Assembly (NCBI GenBank): GCA_966128725.1 | Contig: CBHYLN010000051.1 | Location: 1 to 32,240 of the forward strand | DNA from: JAFDZV01 sp966128725 | Lineage (GTDB): Bacteria; Bacteroidota; Ignavibacteria; OLB7 | Direction of reading: 5' to 3' | DNA length: 32,240 nt | Shown here: piece by piece, positions 24,218 through 31,098 of the stretch | Layout: each line of letters starts with the position of its first letter | Position numbering within the stretch: the first letter of the stretch is position 1 | Program-made: the position numbers and the translations under genes | Notes under the pieces: model-generated | The model's input: the letters and a program-made list of their open reading frames with translations, nothing else | The model's database searches: none | Told to the model about the DNA's origin: nothing

Positions 24218-25288
24218 TCAGACGATGATCAGCTTCTTCGGCGCCCGCGTCAGCACGGTGCAGCCGGTTGCGGTAAGCACAACGTCGTCCTCGATGCGCA
24301 CGCCGCACCGGCCCGGGATGTAGATGCCCGGTTCAATCGTCACCACGCTGCCGGCCTTCAGCTTGTCGTCGGTATTGGTGGCGGCAACGCGGGGCAGCTC
24401 GTGAACGTCGATGCCCAGACCATGCCCGGTGGAGTGCCCGAACTGCGCGCCGTATCCGGCGGCGGCAATCACGTCGCGGCAGGCGGCATCCAGCGCCTTG
24501 CCGGTGATACCCGCGCGCGCGGCGGCAACACCCTTCATCTGCGCTTCAAGCACTATCGAGTAGATCTTCCGTGCCTCACTGTTCGGTTCGCCAACGGCGA
24601 ACGTGCGCGTCATGTCGGAGTTCAGCCCCTTGTAGCTGAATCCGAAATCGAGCGTCACCAACTCGCCCTTGCGAATCTTTCGGGTGCTGAAACGGCCGTG
24701 CGGCAACGCACCGCGCGGACCCGAGGCCACGATGATATCGAACGCGTCGCCATCGGCGCCAAACTTCCGCCCCAGATAGCTGATCTCCATCGCCAATTCA
24801 TTCTCGCGAACGCCCGGCGCTGCAATCGTCAGGATCTGGCGATACACCTTCCCCGCGATATCCGCGGCCTTCTTGATGCGCGCGATTTCGTCCGGCGTTT
24901 TCACCATCACCAGTTCCGCAACGAACGAACCAACGGGAACCAGCCGCACGCGCTTCAGGCTCGCCTTCCATTGTTCGTACGCCGAAACGGTGGCATGCTG
25001 ATCCTGATATCCGATCGCCATGCCCGGCACCACCAGCTTGTCGGCAAGCATGCGCTTATGCGGGTCGCGCTCGATAAGCCCGCGCACGCCGGAGTGCAGC
25101 TCCTCGGCGATCTGCCCCTCGTACCGGAAGTCCGTAAAGAACACAGCGTCGCTGGCGGTAACCAGCAACTGACCGGCGCTACCGGAGAACCCGCACAAGT
25201 ACCGTACGTGCGGAAGGTACGAGACGATGATGCCATCGAGCTTGCGAGCCTTGAGGCCCGCGCGGAGCTGCGCAATGCGTGAAGCCAT
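24218..25288 (-). CDS. Xaa-Pro aminopeptidase (M24 metallopeptidase)
   Basis: 356 residues, a short PepP/PepQ-type protein that removes N-terminal residues preceding proline, or cleaves Xaa-Pro dipeptides, in the cytoplasm. An N-terminal creatinase domain (YLPHVRYLCGFSGSAGQLLV) precedes the pita-bread fold. All five dinuclear metal ligands are present: Asp in TLDFGFSYKG, Asp in LNSDMTRTFAVG, His in FGHSTGHGLGIDVHE, Glu in VTIEPGIY, Glu in GVRIEDDVVL. Wedged between two paralogous glycosyltransferases with gaps of 8 and 12 bp, it is firmly in their operon. There is no signal peptide. Confidence 0.93.
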   Translation of the reverse strand: MASRIAQLRAGLKARKLDGIIVSYLPHVRYLCGFSGSAGQLLVTASDAVFFTDFRYEGQIAEELHSGVRGLIERDPHKRMLADKLVVPGMAIGYQDQHATVSAYEQWKASLKRVRLVPVGSFVAELVMVKTPDEIARIKKAADIAGKVYRQILTIAAPGVRENELAMEISYLGRKFGADGDAFDIIVASGPRGALPHGRFSTRKIRKGELVTLDFGFSYKGLNSDMTRTFAVGEPNSEARKIYSIVLEAQMKGVAAARAGITGKALDAACRDVIAAAGYGAQFGHSTGHGLGIDVHELPRVAATNTDDKLKAGSVVTIEPGIYIPGRCGVRIEDDVVLTATGCTVLTRAPKKLIIV

Positions 25289-25296
25289 AACGTGGT

Positions 25297-26595
25297 TTAT
25301 CGATTACGTGTCGAGATGACGTTGTCAAAAATCGCGGCCAGTTCGCCTGTAAGCCGTCGCCGGTCGTATCGCGAAATACGATCCATATCCCCCTTGGGCA
25401 ACTCGCCGCGCGCATGACGTTCGGCAAGATCGGCGATCACATCAGCGAACCCCTCGTGGTTGTCGGGCTCCACGATGAACGTGTGATCGAACCCGGCGAG
25501 CATATCGCGGATTTCGTTCTCCGGCAGCAACGCAACGATGGGCTTGCCGCTCCCGAGATACTCGAATGCCTTGCCCGGCGACACGGTCTGGTAGCCGTGA
25601 TGCTGCGCGCCGATATTGAACCAGAGAACATCGGCCTGTTGCACCCACGCCACCGAGGCGGAATGCTCCACATAGCCGCAGTACACCATCCGATCGGCTA
25701 CGCCCATCTCCTGCGCCCGCTGCTGGTACTCCTCCTGCACGTAGCCCACCATGTAGAACCTGAGACGGGCGTATACATCGGGGCGCCGCAATTTAAGCGC
25801 CGCAAGCGCACGAAACAGAACCAAGGGGTCGCGATCCTCGTAGAAAATTCCGGTGTACACGAAGTTCACCATCGAGCGATCCATCGGCTGGACGCTTACG
25901 CTCCCGGCCGGCACGAAGTCCGCCGAATCATACCCCTGCGTTATCACGTGCATCCGATCGGCCACGCCGGGTTCGCCGGCCCGCTGCACCAGCAGGTCGC
26001 GCACATAACGGTTGGTGGTGACAACGGCATCGGCGCCACACACCACCGATTGCTCAAGCATCTGATGGCGCCGGCGATGCCATGGGGTCCAGTACACATG
26101 ATACGGGTACTCAACCCACGCGTCGCGGAAGTCCACAACCAACGGCAACCCATACAGCTTCTTGAGTTCGAGACCGATCAGGTGGTCGGTGAACGGAGGC
26201 GCCGTGGCATAGACCATGTCGAACACCGACATATCCTTCAGGCGCAGAAACTCCAGCACACGGGCGCGCCAGCCGATCTTGTTGTCGGGAATGAAGAACA
26301 ACTGCGACAACCGATTCAGCACCTTGCGCAGCCGTTCGTTGCTGAGCGAAACGGTTTTGCGTTTGCCTACCACCGAAAAAACGCGCCCGGGCTCGGTACG
26401 CCAGATGTCGAGCGGTATGCCCTCCAGCTCCTGAAAGAAGGAATCATCGAACGCGAAGTACGCATGGGGCGCAATGGTGAGCACGGTGGGCCGCCAGCCA
26501 TACTCCGACAGGTACTTCACGAACTTCACGGTTCTCTGAATGCCGCTCAGCCCCATCGGAGGGAAATAGTAGGCGATGACGAGAACCTGTTTCAT
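25297..26595 (-). CDS. Glycosyltransferase (GT4-like), paralogue of the one at 22709
   Basis: 432 residues from ATG 26595; the frame stays open to 26616. N-terminal QVLVIAYYFPPMGLSGIQRTVKFVKYL, then FIPDNKIGWRARVLEF, ATAPPFTDHLIGLELKK, VDFRDAWVEYPY and the C-terminal PGKAFEYLGSGKPIVALLP give a GT-B glycosyltransferase. The same landmarks occur in the same order in the gene two positions downstream, so they arose by duplication with pepP between or inserted. It heads the run GT, pepP, GT, purD, epimerase. The two enzymes may add successive sugars to one glycan; donor and acceptor unknown. Confidence 0.88.
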   Translation of the reverse strand: MKQVLVIAYYFPPMGLSGIQRTVKFVKYLSEYGWRPTVLTIAPHAYFAFDDSFFQELEGIPLDIWRTEPGRVFSVVGKRKTVSLSNERLRKVLNRLSQLFFIPDNKIGWRARVLEFLRLKDMSVFDMVYATAPPFTDHLIGLELKKLYGLPLVVDFRDAWVEYPYHVYWTPWHRRRHQMLEQSVVCGADAVVTTNRYVRDLLVQRAGEPGVADRMHVITQGYDSADFVPAGSVSVQPMDRSMVNFVYTGIFYEDRDPLVLFRALAALKLRRPDVYARLRFYMVGYVQEEYQQRAQEMGVADRMVYCGYVEHSASVAWVQQADVLWFNIGAQHHGYQTVSPGKAFEYLGSGKPIVALLPENEIRDMLAGFDHTFIVEPDNHEGFADVIADLAERHARGELPKGDMDRISRYDRRRLTGELAAIFDNVISTRNR

Positions 26596-26605
26596 GCGAG
26601 GGTCG

Positions 26606-26613
26606 CGAAGGTA
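26606..26613 (-). promoter_or_regulatory. Candidate -7 box close to the glycosyltransferase start
   Basis: The minus strand reads TACCTTCG, only 10 nt before the ATG. If used, transcription would start within a few bases of the start codon, giving a nearly leaderless mRNA. Confidence 0.25.
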
Positions 26614-26793
26614 CAAACGCCGGTTCCGGCTGTATTACGCACCGGAGACAGCCGGTGGCGGCCACGGGCGGGCCGGGCATATCGGCAGCATGCATGCGGA
26701 GCCCGCCAACAATGCTGGCGTCAATTCCTGACGTTCATCCAAACGTGCGGGCGCCGCGAACAGCACAGCGGCATCGGGACCGCCCCGAGCACC

Positions 26794-26838
26794 CTGTTGA
26801 ACTACCTGCGGGTCCTCAGGCTTTGCAACAGCCTGCTA
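26794..26838. mobile_element. Internally deleted MITE remnant at the guaB stop codon
   Basis: Starting at CTGTTGAAC, it matches the left end of the full element at 28542-28695: both share the pattern TACCTGnnnnTCCTCAGGCT after the terminal repeat. It then jumps to the right terminal repeat ...AACAGCCTGCTA. Only about 45 bp remain. The right-end TA plus the preceding C forms the guaB stop codon on the minus strand (TAG, 26838-26836). Confidence 0.75.
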
Positions 26839-28299
26839 GAAGTAGTTGGGCGACTGCTTGGTGACGGTAACGTCGTGCGGATGCGACTCGCGCAGGCCGG
26901 CGGCGGTCATCCGTACGAACTGCGTGTTCGCCTTCATCTCAGCAATCGTGCTGCACCCGCAGTATCCCATCGCCGCCCGCATGCCGCCAACCATCTGGAA
27001 CACGGCGTCGGCCAGCGGTCCCTTCGAGGGGACCCGACCTTCGATACCCTCGGGCACCAGTTTCGGGATCTCGTCCTCAACGTCCTGGAAGTAGCGATCG
27101 GCCGAGCCTTCAACCATCGCACCCATCGAGCCCATGCCACGATACGCCTTGTAGGAGCGGCCCTCCAGCAGAATCTTCTCGCCGGGCGCTTCGTCCACGC
27201 CGGCGAACAGGCCGCCGATCATCACGGTGTCGGCGCCGGCGGCGATTGCCTTGGCCAGATCACCGGTCTGCTTGATTCCACCGTCGGCGATCACCGGCAC
27301 GCCATGCTGCGCTGCAACCGCGGCAACGTTCATTACGGCCGTAAGCTGCGGCACACCAACACCGGCAACAACACGCGTGGTGCAGATCGAGCCAGGGCCG
27401 ATGCCAACCTTCACGGCGTCCACACCGGCCTCGATCAGCGCAAGCGCGGCCTCGGCCGTGGCGATGTTGCCGGCAACTACCTGCAACTGCGGATAGGTCA
27501 GCTTCACCGCGCGCGCGGTTGCGATCACACGCTCCTGATGCCCGTGCGCGGTATCCACCACCACCACATCAACGCCGGCACGCACAAGCGCGCCAACGCG
27601 ATCCATCGTCTCGGGGGTTACCCCTACGGCCGCGCCAACGCGCAGGCGCCCGTGTTCGTCCTTCGAGGCATTGGGGTGCTGGCGCTTCTTCCGGATATCC
27701 TTGAACGTTATCAACCCCTTCAGGATGCCATCGCCGTCAACCACGGGCAGCTTCTCGATGCCGTGGCGCTGAAGGATCAGCTCGGCTTCCTCGAGCGTTG
27801 TGCCCACCGGCGCGGTAATCAGATTGGTGGCCGTCATCACCTCCTGAATCGGCTGCGCCACGTCCGGCTGGAACCGGAGATCGCGGTTGGTGACGATGCC
27901 AACAAGCTTGCCTTCGGCATCGATGATCGGCACGCCGCTGATGGAGAACTTCTTCATCAGCACAAGGGCATCGGCCACACGGCTTTGCAGGCCAAGCGTG
28001 ATCGGATCGAGAATCATGCCGCTCTCCGAGCGTTTGACACGCTGGATCTGCTCGGCCTGTTGCTCGATCGACATGTTCTTGTGGATGAAGCCGATCCCGC
28101 CTTCGCGCGCCAGCGCAACGGCCATCGATGACTCGGTCACCGTGTCCATCGCGGCGGACACAAGCGGGATGTTCAGACGGATGGAGCGCGTCAGCTGCGT
28201 GGAGAGATCGGTCTCCCGAGGGAGAAGATTGCTGTATCGCGGGACGAGAAGAACGTCGTCGTAGGTTAGGCCGTCGCCGATGATCTTCGGGGAGCTCAT
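26836..28299 (-). CDS. guaB: Inosine-5'-monophosphate dehydrogenase
   Basis: 487 residues, full-length IMPDH with two CBS domains. It oxidises IMP to XMP with NAD, the committed step to guanine nucleotides. N-terminal GLTYDDVLLVPRYSNLLPRETDLSTQLT, CBS pair at about 95-210 (GVPIIDAEGKLVGIVTNRD and IEKLPVVDGDGILKGLITFKD), and the catalytic loop GIGPGSICTTRVVAGVG with Cys306. Phosphate-binding ADGGIKQTGDLAKA, the flap region YRGMGSMGAMVEGSADRYFQ and the C-terminal LVPEGIEGRVPSKGPL also fit. The stop codon lies inside the terminal repeat of a MITE remnant. No Shine-Dalgarno precedes the ATG; a stem-loop lies in the leader. Confidence 0.97.
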   Translation of the reverse strand: MSSPKIIGDGLTYDDVLLVPRYSNLLPRETDLSTQLTRSIRLNIPLVSAAMDTVTESSMAVALAREGGIGFIHKNMSIEQQAEQIQRVKRSESGMILDPITLGLQSRVADALVLMKKFSISGVPIIDAEGKLVGIVTNRDLRFQPDVAQPIQEVMTATNLITAPVGTTLEEAELILQRHGIEKLPVVDGDGILKGLITFKDIRKKRQHPNASKDEHGRLRVGAAVGVTPETMDRVGALVRAGVDVVVVDTAHGHQERVIATARAVKLTYPQLQVVAGNIATAEAALALIEAGVDAVKVGIGPGSICTTRVVAGVGVPQLTAVMNVAAVAAQHGVPVIADGGIKQTGDLAKAIAAGADTVMIGGLFAGVDEAPGEKILLEGRSYKAYRGMGSMGAMVEGSADRYFQDVEDEIPKLVPEGIEGRVPSKGPLADAVFQMVGGMRAAMGYCGCSTIAEMKANTQFVRMTAAGLRESHPHDVTVTKQSPNYF

Positions 28300-28321
28300 A
28301 GCGGGATGTGCAGTCAGTGTA

Positions 28322-28352
28322 CGGAGGAGCCCATGCCCTCCGGAAAAATGTA
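28322..28352 (-). promoter_or_regulatory. guaB -7 box and leader stem-loop
   Basis: The minus strand reads TACATTTT (28352-28345), a weak TAnnTTT match 46 nt before the ATG. Right after the expected start point the leader can fold as CGGAGG / CCTCCG (28342-28337 with 28327-28322, 9-nt loop). Confidence 0.35.
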
Positions 28353-28528
28353 AGCACCCAAGTTACCCAACCCGGACCGGCCGCGCAAGGAATGAAGGCG
28401 TTAGCAAATGTGCGCTCGCGATTCCGAAACCCGTCGATTGGCCTTGACCGGCCGCGCCGGAACCCGTACATGTCCATCGGGAAACGATTACCCGCGTGTT
28501 TGCTCGCGCCACGAGCACTCTTTTATCG

Positions 28529-28536
28529 TAGTTTTG
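28529..28536 (+). promoter_or_regulatory. -7 promoter box TAGTTTTG ending at the MITE edge
   Basis: TAGTTTTG is a full match to TAnnTTTG and closely resembles the nuoE box in context (TCGTAGnTTTG). Transcription would begin around 28541-28543, exactly at the left border of the MITE. A TTTG lies upstream at 28499 but 26 nt away, longer than usual. Confidence 0.5.
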
Positions 28537-28541
28537 TGGCC

Positions 28542-28695
28542 TAACAGACTGTTGAAATACCTGAGATCCTCAGGCTGTTCAAAAACAGTCGGCTGCAAGG
28601 CGGCCAAACTGGAGCGAATGAGGCGTCCTTCCGGACGCCGCAGTGAGCGAACGTGAAGGCCAACGCCGCAGACGGCGTTTTTCAACAGCCTGCTA
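28542..28695. mobile_element. MITE with TA flanks and three perfect hairpins
   Basis: About 150 bp flanked by TA on both sides (28542-28543, 28694-28695), with imperfect terminal inverted repeats: left ACAGACTGTTGAAA, right (reverse complement) GCAGGCTGTTGAAA. Inside: CCTGAG-ATC-CTCAGG (28560-28574), nested in GACTGTT/AACAGTC (28547-28590); GGCGTCC-TTCC-GGACGCC (28622-28639); AACGCCG-CAGA-CGGCGTT (28662-28679). It codes for nothing. TA target sites and this size fit a non-autonomous derivative of an IS630/mariner-type element. It ends 3 bp before the ATG of the next gene. Confidence 0.8.
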
Positions 28696-28698
28696 ACG

Positions 28699-29616
28699 AT
28701 GGCAGACCGACGTTATACAATCAACGCGTTCACCGTAACGCTGGAACCGGCGCCCGACCAGGCGGCCGATCCGTCCGGCGCGTCCGACCTTCACGTGGCC
28801 GCCAATGCCGACGTTGAGCGGTCGGTTGCCGGGCTGCTCGAGGTGATGGAATCCTTCGATGTCCGGGCAACGTTCTTCACGGCCGACGACATATCGCGCC
28901 ATCTGCCCGGCACCGTACGGATGATCCACGAGGCAGGCCACGAACTCGCCATTCTCTCCCGCAGATTTCACAAGCCGCTGGATCAGCTTCTACGCTTCCG
29001 CGCGGAGATATCCTCGGCCAAGGCCCGGCTTGAGGACATTTCCGGTCAGGAGATCGTTGGCTACCGCTCCACGCCGATAAGCTCCGGCTGGCGCTCGCCG
29101 GCCATGGTGGAAACGCTGGTGCAGGAAGGGTTCATCTACAGTTCCAGCACCTATCCAAAACGCAGCATCGCGCCGGCGATCGTCAGCAGCACGATCACGG
29201 CACATCGCCTGCAAACGGATTCGGGCACGCTGTGGGAGCTGCCTCTGGTATGCTGGCGCCCGTTCGGGCTGGGCATCCCCTCGGTACGCACCGCCGGCGG
29301 CACGCGCCTTACCGCGCTGCCCTCGTGGATGTTCGCGCGTGGCGTGGAGGGGATGAACCGCCACGGCGAACCGGCAATCCTGTACGTACACTCGTGGGCC
29401 CTGGATTCGGTGGCGCACGATTACAGCTCGCTCCCCTTCCGCGAACGGCTTCTTACCTACGGGCCACGCACCGAAACGCTGGCCCGGCTTGAGGCGATCT
29501 TCCGCATGCACCGGTTCGGCAGCATTCATGAGGCATATGCCTCGCGGCTTACAACCGATTCCAACCGACCGGCGCACACGCGCCGAACCAGCATCGTGCG
29601 GCTTGATCCGGCATAA
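28699..29616 (+). CDS. Degenerate polysaccharide deacetylase-fold protein
   Basis: 305 residues, similar in layout to exopolysaccharide-associated (XrtA/DUF3473-type) polysaccharide deacetylases. Recognisable pieces: the NAFTVTLE start, VRATFFTADDISRHLPGTVRMIHEAGHELA, ISGQEIVGYRSTPISSGWRSPAMVETLVQEGFIYSSSTYP, an ELPLVCWRP strand, LYVHSWALDS, and a TETLARLEAIFRMHRFGSIHEAY end. The expected catalytic FDVEDY is replaced by TVTLEP (residues 12-17). The metal motif SHGxxH reads ILSRRFH, leaving only His91. It is thus probably inactive as a deacetylase and may bind glycan. There is no signal peptide or Shine-Dalgarno; the MITE ends at the start codon. Confidence 0.82.
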   Translation: MADRRYTINAFTVTLEPAPDQAADPSGASDLHVAANADVERSVAGLLEVMESFDVRATFFTADDISRHLPGTVRMIHEAGHELAILSRRFHKPLDQLLRFRAEISSAKARLEDISGQEIVGYRSTPISSGWRSPAMVETLVQEGFIYSSSTYPKRSIAPAIVSSTITAHRLQTDSGTLWELPLVCWRPFGLGIPSVRTAGGTRLTALPSWMFARGVEGMNRHGEPAILYVHSWALDSVAHDYSSLPFRERLLTYGPRTETLARLEAIFRMHRFGSIHEAYASRLTTDSNRPAHTRRTSIVRLDPA

Positions 29617-29710
29617 CGTGCGGCACCGGCCACTCACGGCCTGCGCGCGTGAGTCGCGATCCCGCCGTCGCTATCCGCATCGCGCGGTTCGCGGGCGCAA
29701 TTTTCTTTCG

Positions 29711-29718
29711 TAGCTTTG
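29711..29718 (+). promoter_or_regulatory. nuoE promoter -7 box TAGCTTTG
   Basis: A full TAnnTTTG match, with TTC (one off TTG) 20 nt upstream. It lies 48 nt before the nuoE ATG. Confidence 0.55.
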
Positions 29719-29766
29719 CGTTTCATCCAGTAGTCAACCGCGTCATATACGTCAAGATCCCGTCCT

Positions 29767-30285
29767 ATGCACGAAACGTCCAATTCACACGAGACAATCG
29801 AGGAGATCGCCGGCCCGATCGAGTTCACGCCGGATGAACTTGCCAACGTAGCACGCTTGAAGGCGCTGTACCCGAACCCGAAGTCGGCCATCATGCCGGT
29901 ACTTTGGATGGCGCAGAAGAAGTGGGGATGGCTTTCGCCGAACGTGATGCGCTACGTTGGGCAGGTTATGGAACTCCCGTATGCCCACGTGTACGGCGTT
30001 GCATCGTTCTACACGATGTATTTCAAGAAGCCGATGGGCAAGCACCACGTTCAGGTTTGCACCAACGTAAGCTGCATGCTGCTGGGCGGTGAGAAGATTT
30101 ACGACCATGTGTCGAAGCGCTACGGCATCGGCCACAACCAGCGCACGGCCGACGGCCTTGTCTCGCTGGAAGAGGTGGAGTGCATGGGCGCCTGCGGTGG
30201 CGCGCCGATGATCGCGATCAACGAGGATTACCACGAGAACATCACGATCGAACAGCTCGATCGGCTGCTGGACAACCTGGCCTGA
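29767..30285 (+). CDS. nuoE: NADH-quinone oxidoreductase subunit E (thioredoxin-like [2Fe-2S])
   Basis: 172 residues. NuoE holds the N1a [2Fe-2S] cluster of the complex I input module next to NuoF. The N-terminal helical part (LARLKALYPNPKSAIMPVLWMAQKKWGWLS in pattern, MRYVGQVMELPYAHVYGVASFYTMY) is typical. The cluster ligands are Cys98 and Cys103 (CTNVSC, Cx4C) and Cys139 and Cys143 (CMGAC, Cx3C), followed by GGAPMIAINEDYHENIT. It has its own promoter and terminator and no nuoF, nuoG or other complex I gene beside it. It may instead serve an NAD-dependent hydrogenase or formate dehydrogenase, which use the same subunit type. Confidence 0.94.
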   Translation: MHETSNSHETIEEIAGPIEFTPDELANVARLKALYPNPKSAIMPVLWMAQKKWGWLSPNVMRYVGQVMELPYAHVYGVASFYTMYFKKPMGKHHVQVCTNVSCMLLGGEKIYDHVSKRYGIGHNQRTADGLVSLEEVECMGACGGAPMIAINEDYHENITIEQLDRLLDNLA

Positions 30286-30302
30286 CAACCGGGCCTCGTG
30301 GC

Positions 30303-30349
30303 GGGACATGCAATAAAATGTTGCACATGTCCCAAATCTTCGCTTTTTT
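30303..30349 (+). terminator. Terminator of nuoE
   Basis: GGGACATG (30303-30310) pairs with CATGTCCC (30326-30333), with a TGCAA/TTGCA extension inside. A TTTTTT run (30344-30349) follows after a 10-nt spacer, so termination may be moderate. Confidence 0.65.
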
Positions 30350-30375
30350 CTGTCGTGAGTAGGTGTAGTTCGTGA

Positions 30376-30429
30376 CGCGAAAAGTTTTTTCGCGCTCATC
30401 GAAGAAACCGACGAAACATTTCGTTGGTT
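30376..30429 (+). promoter_or_regulatory. Two stem-loops upstream of the T9SS-tail mini-gene
   Basis: First: CGCGAAAA-GTT-TTTTCGCG (30376-30394), perfect. Second: AACCGACGAAA-CA-TTTCGTTGGTT (30406-30429), 11 pairs with one G-T. They lie 70-125 nt before the start codon; no clear promoter box is seen. They may be operators or leader-RNA structures. Confidence 0.5.
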
Positions 30430-30501
30430 CGCAAGTCTCAGCCGGTATGCAGGATCACTTCGATCCGCACCCTCAATACTGATTGAAACGTTGATGTCGG
30501 G

Positions 30502-31032
30502 ATGGTGACTATGAGACAGGTTGCTGATTACGTACACCGGATGCTGTACATGGCCGCTGCGGCGGCGATGTTGAGCCTGATGTTTCCTGCCGTTTCGTCG
30601 GCGAGGGTTTCGCCGACAACAGCTCCCCATGAAATCGACCGCCCTGCGGTGGCGCGTTGCTGCCACCCGCACACGGTATCCAATCCCCTGCAGGCGCTTT
30701 CAGGCCAGGCGGGTGTGGTGGACATCGCTACCAGCGGCGGCGAGGGTGACCGCGCGAACGCGACGCCGGCACGCATCTTTCTCGATCAGAACTATCCGAA
30801 CCCGTTCAATCCATCCACGATGGTGCGGTTCGGCCTTCCGGAAGGAAGCAACGTTCGGATCACCATCCATTCCCTGCTGGGAACGCAACTGAAGGTTGTG
30901 TACGATGGTTGGGAGGATGCAGGCGTCTACACGATCAACATCGCGGCCAACGATCTCCCCTCCGGCGTATACTTCTATCGTCTGGAGACCGATTTCGGAA
31001 CGCTCACGCGGCGCATGACGATCTCGAAGTAA
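30502..31032 (+). CDS. Small secreted protein with T9SS type A sorting domain
   Basis: 176 residues from ATG 30502 (ATG 30511 is the alternative). Signal peptide: hydrophobic AAAAAMLSLMFPAVSSA, cleavage near SSA-RV. The last 85 residues are a complete T9SS (Por) C-terminal sorting domain: FLDQNYPNPFNPSTMVRFGLP, VRITIHSLLGTQLKVVYDG, YTINIAANDLPSGVYFYRLETD, LTRRMTISK. This domain takes the protein through the outer membrane and is normally cleaved off on lipid attachment. The remaining cargo is only about 55 residues, with a Cys-Cys pair (ARCCHPH) and no known domain. It has a strong terminator. Confidence 0.88.
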   Translation: MVTMRQVADYVHRMLYMAAAAAMLSLMFPAVSSARVSPTTAPHEIDRPAVARCCHPHTVSNPLQALSGQAGVVDIATSGGEGDRANATPARIFLDQNYPNPFNPSTMVRFGLPEGSNVRITIHSLLGTQLKVVYDGWEDAGVYTINIAANDLPSGVYFYRLETDFGTLTRRMTISK

Positions 31033-31064
31033 CGTTTGCCGGAACCACGGCATTGAAGACTTTG

Positions 31065-31098
31065 CGGGGAGCCTGAGAATACCAGGCTCCCCGTTTTT
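31065..31098 (+). terminator. Strong Rho-independent terminator
   Basis: An 11-bp perfect stem CGGGGAGCCTG / CAGGCTCCCCG (31065-31075, 31083-31093) with a 7-nt loop is followed by TTTTTGTTTG. It ends the T9SS-tail mini-gene. Confidence 0.95.

Noticed and set aside
23279..25282. A 667-codon plus-strand frame
   Set aside because: Antisense to the glycosyltransferase and pepP, which have clear motifs; composition is that of a shadow frame.
22709..26595. Defence island or biosynthetic cluster around the two glycosyltransferases
   Set aside because: No nuclease, helicase, toxin or NRPS/PKS genes; neighbours are purD, guaB and an epimerase.
25414..28131. A 905-codon open frame on the plus strand
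   Set aside because: It runs antisense through the start of the pepP-side glycosyltransferase, all of the intergenic gap and most of guaB. Its translation is His/Arg/Gly-rich with no domain; high GC explains the lack of stops.
28542..28695. CRISPR or small structured RNA gene
   Set aside because: The hairpins differ from one another and there is no regular repeat-spacer spacing; terminal inverted repeats with TA flanks point to a MITE.
30376..30394. Terminator
   Set aside because: The T-run is part of the stem itself (CGCGAAAA/TTTTCGCG), and nuoE already has a terminator upstream at 30303-30349.
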